64,000 bases of DNA from Psychrobacter sp. I-STPA6b (GTDB lineage Bacteria > Pseudomonadota > Gammaproteobacteria > Pseudomonadales > Moraxellaceae): assembly GCF_020662265.1 (NCBI RefSeq), contig NZ_VEWM01000075.1, forward strand, positions 62,001 through 126,000. Reading direction: 5' to 3'. Of the stretch, positions 41,753-48,553 are shown in pieces. The notes under the pieces were generated by a model that saw only the letters and a program-made list of their open reading frames with translations, had not been told where the DNA came from and ran no database searches. Positions within the stretch are counted from its first letter, which is position 1; every line of letters begins with the position of its first letter. The position numbers were made by a program, and so were the translations under genes.

Positions 41753-42053
41753 ACGATATAGTTAAAGTGATATATGCGTCATCACACGTATTAATATTAT
41801 AATACTCACTAAAATCTTTTACATTTAGCGAGTTTATTTTTTCAAGATTTGCGTCTTCCTCATCAGATGCTGTATCTATATATAAGTCAACATTAGCTTG
41901 ATAAAGACTTAAAAGTCTTTCGTAGCCCTGATTACGCCAGTCTTTATCAAAATTAACTGTATGCACAACTGCATTTATTCTGCCATTTGACCAATCTATC
42001 AATTTTAAGTTTTCAATCTCGAAAACCTCACTTTCGTTAATCCAGATTCTCAT
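41742..42053 (-). CDS. Small acidic accessory protein, function unknown
   Basis: The protein has 103 residues and is acidic, with beta-rich ends (MRIWINESEVFEIENLKLID; DDAYITLTISFDK) and a central helix. No family is recognised. It is the second gene of the unit controlled by the CTAACGTACGTTAG operator and sits beside the CRISPR-like small RNA, in an island that looks like an anti-defence locus. An anti-CRISPR or other inhibitor role is speculation. Confidence 0.55.
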   Translation of the reverse strand: MRIWINESEVFEIENLKLIDWSNGRINAVVHTVNFDKDWRNQGYERLLSLYQANVDLYIDTASDEEDANLEKINSLNVKDFSEYYNINTCDDAYITLTISFDK

Positions 42054-42065
42054 AACTAACTCCTA

Positions 42066-42305
42066 TTAATATTGAAATTCCAATTTAGCTTTTTTGCCTT
42101 TATAACTGCGAAGTATCGCATTTTTTTTAAAGTCATAAAATATTTTGTTGTTATTGTCGTTGAGATTGTAATCATTGTTAGTTATTTTGTTGAATTGCTC
42201 ACAAGTCATATAAATTCGTTTTACACTGCCTTTCTCCCAGACTTTCAAACCCATGTCTAGCAAGGTTTCTACTATATTTTCATGAGAAACAGTTGAAGTA
42301 TCCAT
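42066..42305 (-). CDS. Small accessory protein, function unknown
   Basis: The protein has 79 residues. The stretch GLKVWEKGSVKRIYMTCEQF resembles a short motif (W-x-K-x-x-x-K-R-I-Y) seen in many small phage proteins, followed by an Asn-rich segment (NNDYNLNDNNNK) and a basic C-terminal strand. It is first behind the promoter at 42358-42386, whose spacer is a perfect palindrome. A role in host takeover or anti-defence is inferred from context only. Confidence 0.55.
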   Translation of the reverse strand: MDTSTVSHENIVETLLDMGLKVWEKGSVKRIYMTCEQFNKITNNDYNLNDNNNKIFYDFKKNAILRSYKGKKAKLEFQY

Positions 42306-42357
42306 TTTATATTCCTTAGACTGATTTCAAGAGAGCCTATCTCGTCTTGATGGGTTT

Positions 42358-42386
42358 ATTATACAACTAACGTACGTTAGACGCAA
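42358..42386 (-). promoter_or_regulatory. Promoter with embedded 14-bp palindromic operator
   Basis: On the minus strand TTGCGT (42381-42386), a 17-bp spacer and TATAAT (42358-42363). The spacer contains the perfect palindrome CTAACGTACGTTAG (42367-42380). The same 12-bp core recurs in the promoter at 42609-42637 on the other side of the RHH gene. Confidence 0.8.
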
Positions 42387-42389
42387 GCA

Positions 42390-42581
42390 CTATTTACTAT
42401 TATTTTTAAAATACTCATCTAAAGCTTTTAAAATCGTCTGTTTGCGATTATCAACAGCTTGCAGTTTCTCATAAATACTTGCTTCAAATTCATCATCTAA
42501 ATATAAGTCAATCGGCAAACGCTGTGCTTTACGCCTTTGTCTGTGACGCTCAGAATATATGCTGTCTTTAGATTTAGTCAT
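42390..42581 (-). CDS. Small ribbon-helix-helix-type DNA-binding protein (putative operator-binding regulator)
   Basis: The protein has 63 residues: a basic N-terminus (RHRQRRKAQRLPIDLYLDDE), a strand, and two helices (EASIYEKLQAV; KQTILKALDEYFKNN). The layout is that of CopG/Arc-like dimers, although the DNA-binding strand is not textbook. Copies of the palindrome TAACGTACGTTA lie in the promoters on both sides of this gene, so it is the likely ligand and would regulate itself and the downstream pair. Its last residues (KNNSK) and stop region match those of the HTH gene at 43358. Confidence 0.65.
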   Translation of the reverse strand: MTKSKDSIYSERHRQRRKAQRLPIDLYLDDEFEASIYEKLQAVDNRKQTILKALDEYFKNNSK

Positions 42582-42608
42582 AAATAAACCTTATTTGTTA
42601 AAATAACT

Positions 42609-42637
42609 ATTATTGCTAACGTACGTTAAATATACAA
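42609..42637 (-). promoter_or_regulatory. Promoter with embedded palindromic operator
   Basis: On the minus strand TTGTAT (42632-42637), a 17-bp spacer and AATAAT (42609-42614). The spacer carries the palindrome TAACGTACGTTA (42617-42628). It drives the RHH-type gene. Confidence 0.7.
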
Positions 42638-42662
42638 GACTTAATTAAAATATTTTAGGCAA

Positions 42663-42689
42663 TAAAAAACCCCACGATTAAGTGAGGTT
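42663..42689 (-). terminator. Intrinsic terminator
   Basis: On the minus strand AACCTCAC/GTGGGGTT (one G-U pair) with a 6-nt loop is followed by six T. It separates the 42718 gene from the RHH unit. Confidence 0.85.
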
Positions 42690-42717
42690 TTTGAACAAAT
42701 TGTCGCCAGCTCTCTTA

Positions 42718-43254
42718 TTATCTACAAATTTCATTCCTCACAGCCATCGGGTTTGCTCCATAAATTGGGGTTGGACGTTCTTGTGTGTCTCCAACACTAA
42801 TGCTATGCAGTGCTTTTAGTAGCACTTCTATTGTTTCTTTTTTTGGTCTAACTCCGCCCTCTTTCTTATTACTAATCTTGAACATGCTCATTGTGCCCTG
42901 TAGATGGCTACTACAATAAACCTCTTCAGATAAATCAATATTATCTTCAATTGTTAAGTATATAGCGTCACCAAACATGTTTTCGGTGACATAAATATAG
43001 TGATTGGTTTTAGGCATCATGCCAACAAGCTTGCTGATATCACCACTATCAGCAAGTTTTAGCAATTCTTTGGTTTTTTCTGCATTTAGATTGCAGATTT
43101 TAGAAACTTCTGCAATTATTTTGTCATTGCAAGACTCATCATATCTTGCAATAAATGTATAGTACGCTAGATACTCAGGCGTAGTAATAGTTTCCCTGAC
43201 TTCTCTTGATAGTTCGAACCTATGCATGGGTATTACGAAGCTGTCTAAATTCAT
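42718..43254 (-). CDS. Accessory protein controlled by the HTH operator; candidate anti-defence gene
   Basis: The protein has 178 residues. The first half is helical (RETITTPEYLAYYTFIARYD; KTKELLKLADSGDISKLVGM), then come a strand pair (NHYIYVTENMFGDAIYLTIE) and a C-terminal helix. I do not recognise a family. The layout recalls in a very general way the N-terminal region of AcrVA2-type proteins, but I cannot claim homology. Its promoter carries the same 17-bp operator as the AcrIF11-like gene, so the two are co-regulated. ATG 43254 has GGAGTAAAG upstream. Confidence 0.55.
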   Translation of the reverse strand: MNLDSFVIPMHRFELSREVRETITTPEYLAYYTFIARYDESCNDKIIAEVSKICNLNAEKTKELLKLADSGDISKLVGMMPKTNHYIYVTENMFGDAIYLTIEDNIDLSEEVYCSSHLQGTMSMFKISNKKEGGVRPKKETIEVLLKALHSISVGDTQERPTPIYGANPMAVRNEICR

Positions 43255-43326
43255 GGTCTTTACTCCTGCCCGAACGGGTATTTAATTGATTTAAGGTTAT
43301 CAAGCGTTTGTTGATTTGATGGGTTT

Positions 43327-43355
43327 ATTATAGTATACAAAATGGATACCGTCAA
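43327..43355 (-). promoter_or_regulatory. Promoter with embedded 17-bp operator
   Basis: On the minus strand TTGACG (43350-43355), a 17-bp spacer GTATCCATTTTGTATAC and TATAAT (43327-43332). The spacer is an imperfect palindrome (GTATCCA-TTT-TGTATAC). It drives the 42718-43254 gene and is identical to 44039-44067. Confidence 0.85.
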
Positions 43356-43357
43356 TA

Positions 43358-43570
43358 CTATTTACTATTATTCTTTAAATAATTCTCTACTTGCTTGAGT
43401 AGAGCCTGCCAATCCTGCCATTTCATCGTGCGACTACCTTTCAAGTGCTTATAAAATGTTTGTTTTGGTATATCAAACGTACGGTAAAAATCTGCATTGG
43501 TTAAGCCAGTTGACTTAACCAATGCTTTATAATTGCTTGGTGTGTAGCCGATTTCTGGGAAATTAGTCAT
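43358..43570 (-). CDS. Small helix-turn-helix regulator (Aca-like)
   Basis: The protein has about 70 residues. A helix-turn-helix is visible at residues 13-45 (NYKALVKSTGLTNADFYRTF, then KQTFYKHLKGSR). I chose ATG 43570, which overlaps the stop of the upstream gene (ATGACTAA), over TTG 43582. Its position directly after an Acr-like gene, with identical operators in front of that gene and of the next unit, is the classic layout of an anti-CRISPR-associated (Aca) repressor. I infer that it binds GTATCCATTTTGTATAC. Confidence 0.7.
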   Translation of the reverse strand: MTNFPEIGYTPSNYKALVKSTGLTNADFYRTFDIPKQTFYKHLKGSRTMKWQDWQALLKQVENYLKNNSK

Positions 43571-44009
43571 AATCGTTCTCAATGTATTCCGCTACTTCTT
43601 CACTTTTACAATGTCCTAAATAAGTAACAACACCATTAACAACCAAATAACCATCATTTTCTTCTACAGCATCGAACCCTAATTTTTTAGCAATTAATGC
43701 TCTTATTTTTTGGTTTTCTCGATATGTATCATCATCGTCAATAGCATATTCACAGTCACGTAATGCCTCTACATCATCTTCAGTACGGTTGTTGTCTGCT
43801 AAAAACTGGCAGCCTTCTTCAGTGTATAAAAAATCTTCTATATCGCTGGACTCGCAAATAGTTTCAAAGTCTATTGCATAGACGTATTCACCATAATGAG
43901 TATCTGTGCAGTGTGATGAGTTTAGAGTGACAAAGATGCCGCCATAAATACCAATGTTACTATCAATAGCTTTTAGATTGTCTTGATTTGAATTGTGGTA
44001 ACCTTTCAT
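43563..44009 (-). CDS. AcrIF11-like putative ADP-ribosyltransferase anti-CRISPR
   Basis: The protein has about 148 residues. It follows the layout of AcrIF11, an ADP-ribosyltransferase that modifies the type I-F Csy complex: N-terminal YHNSNQDNLKAID, then YGGIFVTLNSS, strand EYVYAIDFETI, an acidic helical middle, and C-terminal IAKKLGFDAVEENDGYLV followed by VTYLG. AcrIF11 from memory has corresponding HTS, GEFLFF, YRIEVDE, AKILGFRGVAVQDEQG and MLG blocks in the same order. Similarity is partial, so another ADP-ribosyltransferase-like role is possible. ATG 44009 has AAAGGGGTG upstream; a GTG at 44018 is less likely. Confidence 0.6.
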   Translation of the reverse strand: MKGYHNSNQDNLKAIDSNIGIYGGIFVTLNSSHCTDTHYGEYVYAIDFETICESSDIEDFLYTEEGCQFLADNNRTEDDVEALRDCEYAIDDDDTYRENQKIRALIAKKLGFDAVEENDGYLVVNGVVTYLGHCKSEEVAEYIENDYD

Positions 44010-44038
44010 TTTTATCACCCCTTTGTTTGTATGAATAT

Positions 44039-44067
44039 ATTATAGTATACAAAATGGATACCGTCAA
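44039..44067 (-). promoter_or_regulatory. Promoter with embedded 17-bp operator (acr promoter)
   Basis: On the minus strand TTGACG (44062-44067), the 17-bp spacer GTATCCATTTTGTATAC and TATAAT (44039-44044). It drives the AcrIF11-like and HTH genes and is identical over all 29 bp to 43327-43355. Confidence 0.85.
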
Positions 44068-44087
44068 CAAATCAGTATATTTTTTTA

Positions 44088-44438
44088 TTATTCAATCGCA
44101 GTTGCCCTCCCTATCACAAACCCACCTGCCTTGCTCAACTGAATACCTATTTTGCTTTTACTGCATTTATGTATCTCTGCTAAATTTCTGTAATTTAACC
44201 CATGCACATAATGCTGTACAAACACGCTGCCCAAAGCTGGACTATAATTGCACAACGCACACACCGCCTTATCAATCTTATCTGCCTTGCTGTCAGATAT
44301 GTTGTAGCTAATATCTGTATTGTCAGTCGCTACATTACCCTGCATAATTAACTCCCAAGCCGATTTTGCGCAAAGATTGTCTTTATGGTCTCTCGCCCAC
44401 TTGCCAAACTCGTATAAATCATCTGTTGTAATGTTCAT
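44088..44438 (-). CDS. Q-like late antiterminator
   Basis: The protein has about 116 residues. KADKIDKAVCALCNYSPALG, then FVQHYVHGLNYRNLAEIHKCS and SKIGIQLSKAGGFVIGRATA match the short Q antitermination family. Q loads at the late promoter and lets RNA polymerase pass terminators. ATG 44438 has GGGGGAG upstream and overlaps the NinB stop region. Many terminators downstream make such a protein necessary. Confidence 0.75.
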   Translation of the reverse strand: MNITTDDLYEFGKWARDHKDNLCAKSAWELIMQGNVATDNTDISYNISDSKADKIDKAVCALCNYSPALGSVFVQHYVHGLNYRNLAEIHKCSKSKIGIQLSKAGGFVIGRATAIE

Positions 44439-44439
44439 C

Positions 44440-44949
44440 TCACTCCCCCGTAATCCAATTATAATCATCAGGCTTAGGCGGTAGCGGTATATTCTCCGAA
44501 TAGCAAAACATATCAATATCCTTGAGATACTCGCCCATCTGCTTTGTTGTCGCCTTTGTCGTACTCATAAGAGTTGCTACCCCTTTAGCTAACGGCTCAT
44601 ACTCCTGTGGCGTAGCTATCTCTTTGTACTGATTTAACGCTGTTATCATCTCTGCAAATTGCCTATCATCTCTGATAAAGATTTTTGCTAAATGCTTGCG
44701 TTTTAACTGCGTGTGTTGCTCTTCTTTGCTCAATCCTAGCTTGTTGCCTATCGCTGTCACCCAAGCCCAGTACAAGCTATTCTGCGCAAGCGTACGTGCC
44801 TTATCTTTTTGCATCACTTCAATTGTCACAGCCACCACCAAATCAGGGTTATCATGATGCTGTTGATACAATTCTGCTATCTGTGCATAGCAGTTAGATA
44901 ACACATCAAGATTGGTCAATCTAAAAAACTTGCGTATCGTTTGAAACAC
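44440..44949 (-). CDS. ninB: NinB-like recombination protein
   Basis: The protein has 169 residues. DKARTLAQNSLYWAWVTAIG (around residue 52) and TTKATTKQMGEYLKDIDMFC near the end are the conserved blocks of NinB (lambda Orf), a ssDNA-binding recombination mediator that can replace RecFOR functions. The GTG start at 44949 has GAGGT upstream. It lies before the Q-like gene, as in lambda nin regions. Its start overlaps a gene remnant. Confidence 0.8.
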   Translation of the reverse strand: MFQTIRKFFRLTNLDVLSNCYAQIAELYQQHHDNPDLVVAVTIEVMQKDKARTLAQNSLYWAWVTAIGNKLGLSKEEQHTQLKRKHLAKIFIRDDRQFAEMITALNQYKEIATPQEYEPLAKGVATLMSTTKATTKQMGEYLKDIDMFCYSENIPLPPKPDDYNWITGE

Positions 44950-45061
44950 TTAGCACCTCATTAATAAACCTTAATTTACCCATAAACCACTCATAACTCT
45001 GCTCTCTCGTCCTGCCTTGATACGTGTCAAACACAGTTAAGTTATTAAATTCAACTGGTTG
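44921..45061 (-). pseudogene. C-terminal remnant of an unidentified phage gene
   Basis: A 46-codon open stretch without a proper start (QPVEFNNLTVFDTYQGRTRE, then a helix ending VSNDTQVF) overlaps the NinB start by 29 bp. It begins inside the end of the endonuclease gene. It reads like the end of a conserved phage protein whose front part was displaced by the homing endonuclease. Confidence 0.45.
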
Positions 45062-46041
45062 CTAGATTTTATTTCGCTTAAAAAATTAAATATTTTTTTT
45101 GGCATAAAACCAAAACACTCAGTGTCGCCACCGAATGGCAATAATGGCTTGTAAGCATATTTTTTCATCAACCTATGTATTTGGATTTCCAAATCCCATA
45201 TAAATCCAGCTTCTTCCTCAATTAAAAAAATCTCTTTATAATCATAAGGAATCACACTATTAAACCTACGCTTCAAACTTGTAGAGGTTATACCCACTTT
45301 AAAAAACTCCTCGTTATTCCCTGAGCATTTAATAACGTATAATCTAGACTTTCCTTTACTGGTCTTTTTACATTTATCAATATATCCAGTTCTAGTAAAT
45401 CCATGAGCTAATTCTTTAGCACATTCTGGGCAGCCTCGACCACGCAAATGCTGGTCTGCAATTTGGGTAAAAGAGCCATGCATAGGGCAAGTTATAGGGA
45501 TTTTTGCTCTTACATTTTTAAAATTAACCACTTCTTTATAATCATAAAAATTATTATGTTTAACTCTTGCTGCTTCAATAAAATCCTTTTGTGTTAATCT
45601 TTTATTTGGGTTGCATTTTAAACAGCCGCCGTTTTTTGAACTTTTATGAGCATAAGGAAGTACTTTGAAGTCACCATGTTTTAAACATGTAACAATAATT
45701 TGATTTCTGCTGTTTTTATAGCAAGTTTTAGAATAGTTGAATTTCTTACCGTGTGTTTTTGAGCAATCTAATATAAATTCCTCCGTGGTTGGTTTATGCC
45801 TTTTTGCACATTTTGGACAATTACTCCCACCTAAATGCAGGTCGGCTCTTTGTTTGAAAACACCATGCTTTTTACAGATGATAGATACATGGCAGTCAGA
45901 ACCTTGATAATCAACAAGGCTGTAGTCATACTTATTGCCATGTACTGATTTGAATCGCTCTACTATTTGCTCGGTTGAGTAAAGTAAAGGCATACGAGAT
46001 TGACCACGCTTGATATAGCGTGTAGTATTTGTGACAGTCAT
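45037..46041 (-). CDS. Homing endonuclease-like protein (GIY-YIG/T5orf172 domain, DUF723 repeats)
   Basis: The protein has about 334 residues. Three or four repeats of the homing-nuclease DNA-binding type occur (FKSVHGNKYDYSLVDYQG, then CKKHGVFKQRADLHL and NCPKCA), each with an HG-x-F and CP-x-C core. The C-terminal LYVIKCSGNNEEFFKVGITS, then SLKRRFN resembles GIY-YIG nucleases. I chose ATG 46041, with GGAG upstream. An extended -10 promoter (TGCTATAAT, 46117-46122) lies just upstream. It probably spreads by cutting homologous phage DNA. Confidence 0.75.
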   Translation of the reverse strand: MTVTNTTRYIKRGQSRMPLLYSTEQIVERFKSVHGNKYDYSLVDYQGSDCHVSIICKKHGVFKQRADLHLGGSNCPKCAKRHKPTTEEFILDCSKTHGKKFNYSKTCYKNSRNQIIVTCLKHGDFKVLPYAHKSSKNGGCLKCNPNKRLTQKDFIEAARVKHNNFYDYKEVVNFKNVRAKIPITCPMHGSFTQIADQHLRGRGCPECAKELAHGFTRTGYIDKCKKTSKGKSRLYVIKCSGNNEEFFKVGITSTSLKRRFNSVIPYDYKEIFLIEEEAGFIWDLEIQIHRLMKKYAYKPLLPFGGDTECFGFMPKKIFNFLSEIKSSNQLNLIT

Positions 46042-46170
46042 AATCACTCCGAACAGTGTATTATTGATTAGAAGCCCTTTGATGTTCCCGCATCTTAGGG
46101 CTTTGTTACGCTTTTTATTATAGCATAATTGCACTTTAAAATCCCCTGAAACCATTGATTTTATTGACCT

Positions 46171-46341
46171 TTAAGCGAAATCAAAAAGAGGTATCGTGTA
46201 CCTATCATCAGCCTTAACCCCTCGACCTTTGCCATGCTCTGCAAAATTGGAGTGGCAAGCCTGACTAGGCGGTGATGCCCCACATTGACAACAGGGCAAC
46301 TGGCGTATTGCAGTAAGTCGCTTACTGTCTCGTTTGCTCAT
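46171..46341 (-). pseudogene. Truncated HNH/DUF968-like protein
   Basis: A 56-codon frame (MSKRDSKRLTAIRQLPCCQC, then SQACHSNFAEHGKGRGVKAD and RYTIPL) matches the beginning of phage HNH-type proteins, whose next residues are normally a Cys- and His-rich site after IPL. Here it ends after FDFA, directly at the endonuclease insertion. It overlaps the DUF3310 gene by 20 bp. It is probably inactive. Confidence 0.6.
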
Positions 46342-46690
46342 CTACCAATCTCTCAATCTCAGCTATGATATATCGCTCAACATCAGCCCACAGATCACTC
46401 TTAATTGCACTCATAGCCTTGTAAATATTTCCTTCTCTGTACCGCATAACTTCACGTATGACTTTCACAGCCTCATCAGGCACAACTTCCTGCATAATCC
46501 ACGCACGTTCTGCGTACCATTTAGCTTTTTTCAAATCCTCGATAAAATCGCCTTTTTTACCTGCTCGATATAGATACTTAAAGCAGTTGCCACCACAAAA
46601 TCCCATGTGTTTTGTGACCTCAATACATTCAACGCCACTACTGTCTTTGTAGTGTGGTGGGTGATTTACCATGTCTGTTTTATCGCTCAT
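46322..46690 (-). CDS. DUF3310 protein
   Basis: The protein has 122 residues. VNHPPHYKDSSGVECIEVTK, then FKYLYRAGKKGDFIEDLKKA is the DUF3310 signature found in many phages; the family is annotated as nucleotide kinase-like with no settled function. The C-terminal part is a phage-specific extension. It overlaps both neighbours. Confidence 0.85.
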   Translation of the reverse strand: MSDKTDMVNHPPHYKDSSGVECIEVTKHMGFCGGNCFKYLYRAGKKGDFIEDLKKAKWYAERAWIMQEVVPDEAVKVIREVMRYREGNIYKAMSAIKSDLWADVERYIIAEIERLVDEQTRQ

Positions 46691-46881
46691 ACCAATCCCT
46701 TTTTAATCAACCTTTCAGCCTCTTTGATAGCTGCATTTTCTTTATCTGACTGACGCATATCGATTCTTGTCGGCACACCCACAACACTAACCTCACGCCC
46801 ATCTATCCGCACTGTTGCAGTCAATGAATTAATAGACTCACTCAACATGCAGACATAAGGTTCTTTTCTTTGATTTTTCAT
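46687..46881 (-). CDS. Small phage protein, function unknown
   Basis: The protein has about 64 residues. The ATG at 46881 has GGGTGGGAG upstream. LTATVRIDGREVSVVGVPTR suggests a small beta hairpin fold and the C-terminus is a helix (NAAIKEAERLIKKG). No family is recognised. Confidence 0.5.
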   Translation of the reverse strand: MKNQRKEPYVCMLSESINSLTATVRIDGREVSVVGVPTRIDMRQSDKENAAIKEAERLIKKGLV

Positions 46882-46919
46882 AACTCCCACCCCTCAGATA
46901 TTTTCACAACTTCACCCCT

Positions 46920-47213
46920 CTAACCGACATAACAACCGCCATGTAATCCGAACTCGCCCACAGTCTCTACTCCTAAGCTTTGCAAAAACTGCTCAAGCCT
47001 TGCTTTTTCATCGTTTAGATGCGTCACAATCTCCGCAAAATCTTTTCTGATAAACACATAGCTTTTAATATCATTACCGCTGTAATAATTACCTGACGTT
47101 GCGTATTCATAGTCCTCATTGCCGTAAAGCAGACTATCTAGCTCTTCTTCGTCATGTTTGTTTGTGTCTAGCTCAAAACCAATTCCGAAAACTGCATCGT
47201 ATTCAATACTCAT
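46920..47213 (-). CDS. Small phage protein, function unknown
   Basis: The protein has 97 residues. It is acidic in the N-terminal half (LDTNKHDEEELDSLLYGNED) and ends in FGLHGGCYVG. No motif is known to me. It is in the leftward early operon, tightly packed with its neighbours. Confidence 0.5.
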   Translation of the reverse strand: MSIEYDAVFGIGFELDTNKHDEEELDSLLYGNEDYEYATSGNYYSGNDIKSYVFIRKDFAEIVTHLNDEKARLEQFLQSLGVETVGEFGLHGGCYVG

Positions 47214-47231
47214 TACTCAATCCCTCTATAT

Positions 47232-47465
47232 TTAAAGCAACACAAGTTTTGGCTTGTGTTCTTTACCAAAAATTATTTTCATGTCGTCTAACGTAAATAG
47301 CTGATAATCCAAAAAATACGCATTGACCATAACGCCAAATTCATTTTTGCAATGCTCGCACTACTCTATCCACGTATCACGGTCATTCACCCATTTATCT
47401 AGCCACGCTACAGCATCAATCTTGGCATTGCAGTGTATGCAGTATTCAAAATCCTCTGTTGTCAT
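47232..47465 (-). pseudogene. Zinc-ribbon protein interrupted by an in-frame TAG
   Basis: A 77-codon frame starts at ATG 47465 (overlapping the upstream stop) and continues past a TAG at 47361-47363. Before the stop is one Cys pair (EYCIHCNAKIDAV); immediately after it is the second pair (CEHCKNEFGV), so the two halves form one zinc ribbon. The frame then runs to TAA at 47232. Either the gene is dead or the TAG is read through. Confidence 0.65.
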
Positions 47466-47659
47466 AACCCCACCTGCTCTATCGTATGCGTCAAATAAAA
47501 CTGTCTACTGCTCATCTCAACCATCTTTTTACGCTTAATGTGATAAAACTCTATATTGCCCTGTGTCGTGCTTTTATAGCTTGTAGCTACTAAGTCACCG
47601 TTTAGCTCTTTGATGAGCTGTAGCGGACGATATGAGCCACTGTGATGCGTTTTAATCAC
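47462..47659 (-). CDS. Small phage protein, function unknown
   Basis: This 65-residue basic protein (GSYRPLQLIKELNGDLVATS; HIKRKKMVEMSSRQF) overlaps both neighbours by 4 bp, as usual in this operon. No family is recognised. Confidence 0.5.
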   Translation of the reverse strand: MIKTHHSGSYRPLQLIKELNGDLVATSYKSTTQGNIEFYHIKRKKMVEMSSRQFYLTHTIEQVGL

Positions 47660-47994
47660 CTGTCTACCTCGATGTAAGCCTCAGGGTAATCCATACACGC
47701 TTGCAGATAGTTTTTTACAAAACTAAACAGCCAGTCATAGTCACCCCAATCATTTTCAGGGTTAAATTTTTTACAGTCCTCAGCTTTGTATAGCAACTTT
47801 AAAAACCCTGCATGCAATGGCTCTATCAGCTCTTTTGCTTGAGTGATATTAAGTTCCTCGGGTCGCCATAAGTGCTTGTAAATACCCACAAATCTAGCCA
47901 TATCATTAAGATTGTGTGTAATGTTTGCACTGTACAAACAATCGTTATCATCTTGATTGATGGGCTTTGCCATTAAGTACACATCTAAGCTCAT
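47656..47994 (-). CDS. Conserved phage protein, function unknown
   Basis: The protein has 112 residues. It begins MSLDVYLMAKPINQDDNDCL, a start I have seen in many phage hypothetical proteins, and has IYKHLWRPEELNITQAKELI and WLFSFVKNYLQACMDYPEAY. The role is unknown. Overlaps with neighbours indicate translational coupling. Confidence 0.6.
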   Translation of the reverse strand: MSLDVYLMAKPINQDDNDCLYSANITHNLNDMARFVGIYKHLWRPEELNITQAKELIEPLHAGFLKLLYKAEDCKKFNPENDWGDYDWLFSFVKNYLQACMDYPEAYIEVDR

Positions 47995-48218
47995 ACATCA
48001 CCTCTATCTATCGCTGAATTTTGCCAGTTTGTTGTGTCGTAGCCATAGCCACAGATAACACTTGTATCACTGTGCGGTTGCCATATCGTATGACTGCGTT
48101 TGAGTTCAGATTTCGGCACATCGTGATATCTAGCAACACCGTCATAATCAACCGCTGCACTTTTTGTCCACTTTGGCATACGTTTTTCTCTAAAAACCGC
48201 TTGTGTTAGTTTTTTCAT
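47991..48218 (-). CDS. Small phage protein, function unknown
   Basis: The protein has 75 residues, with many Trp and Tyr residues (VDYDGVARYHDVPKSELKRS; HTIWQPHSDTSVICGYGYDT). It could bind ligands or nucleic acid, but I cannot identify it. Confidence 0.45.
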   Translation of the reverse strand: MKKLTQAVFREKRMPKWTKSAAVDYDGVARYHDVPKSELKRSHTIWQPHSDTSVICGYGYDTTNWQNSAIDRGDV

Positions 48219-48553
48219 ATCTCTGTTACCTCAATCCCATGTATCAGTTTCACCAAATGCCGCTTTAATCTATACATCGGCGTTTTTATACCTTTCACGT
48301 CCTCCACAACTAACTTGCCATCTCGCATATAACTAAAATCAGCCTTGTATTTTCTGGCGGGTCTTTTGCGACCATCTAGCACAACGGCATCTGCAATCAC
48401 AAACTCTGGTTGTAACTCAAGATTTTTGATACCCCCACTCCGCTCAAGCAGTTTTAAATCTTGATAGCGTTTAGCCTCTTTTTTGCTGTCAAACTTGACA
48501 CCGTCTATCTCTACTTTGATATTTTTATACTTCGGCTTTTTTGGTCGTCTCAT
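48215..48553 (-). CDS. DUF1064 nuclease-like protein
   Basis: The protein has 112 residues. KNIKVEIDGVKFDSKKEAKRY is the DUF1064 opening, followed by YKADFSYMRDGKLVVEDVKG, which holds the Asp...Glu-x-Lys-like arrangement of PD-(D/E)XK nucleases. In phages this family replaces Holliday junction resolvases. Its place in the replication and recombination operon fits. Confidence 0.8.
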   Translation of the reverse strand: MRRPKKPKYKNIKVEIDGVKFDSKKEAKRYQDLKLLERSGGIKNLELQPEFVIADAVVLDGRKRPARKYKADFSYMRDGKLVVEDVKGIKTPMYRLKRHLVKLIHGIEVTEI

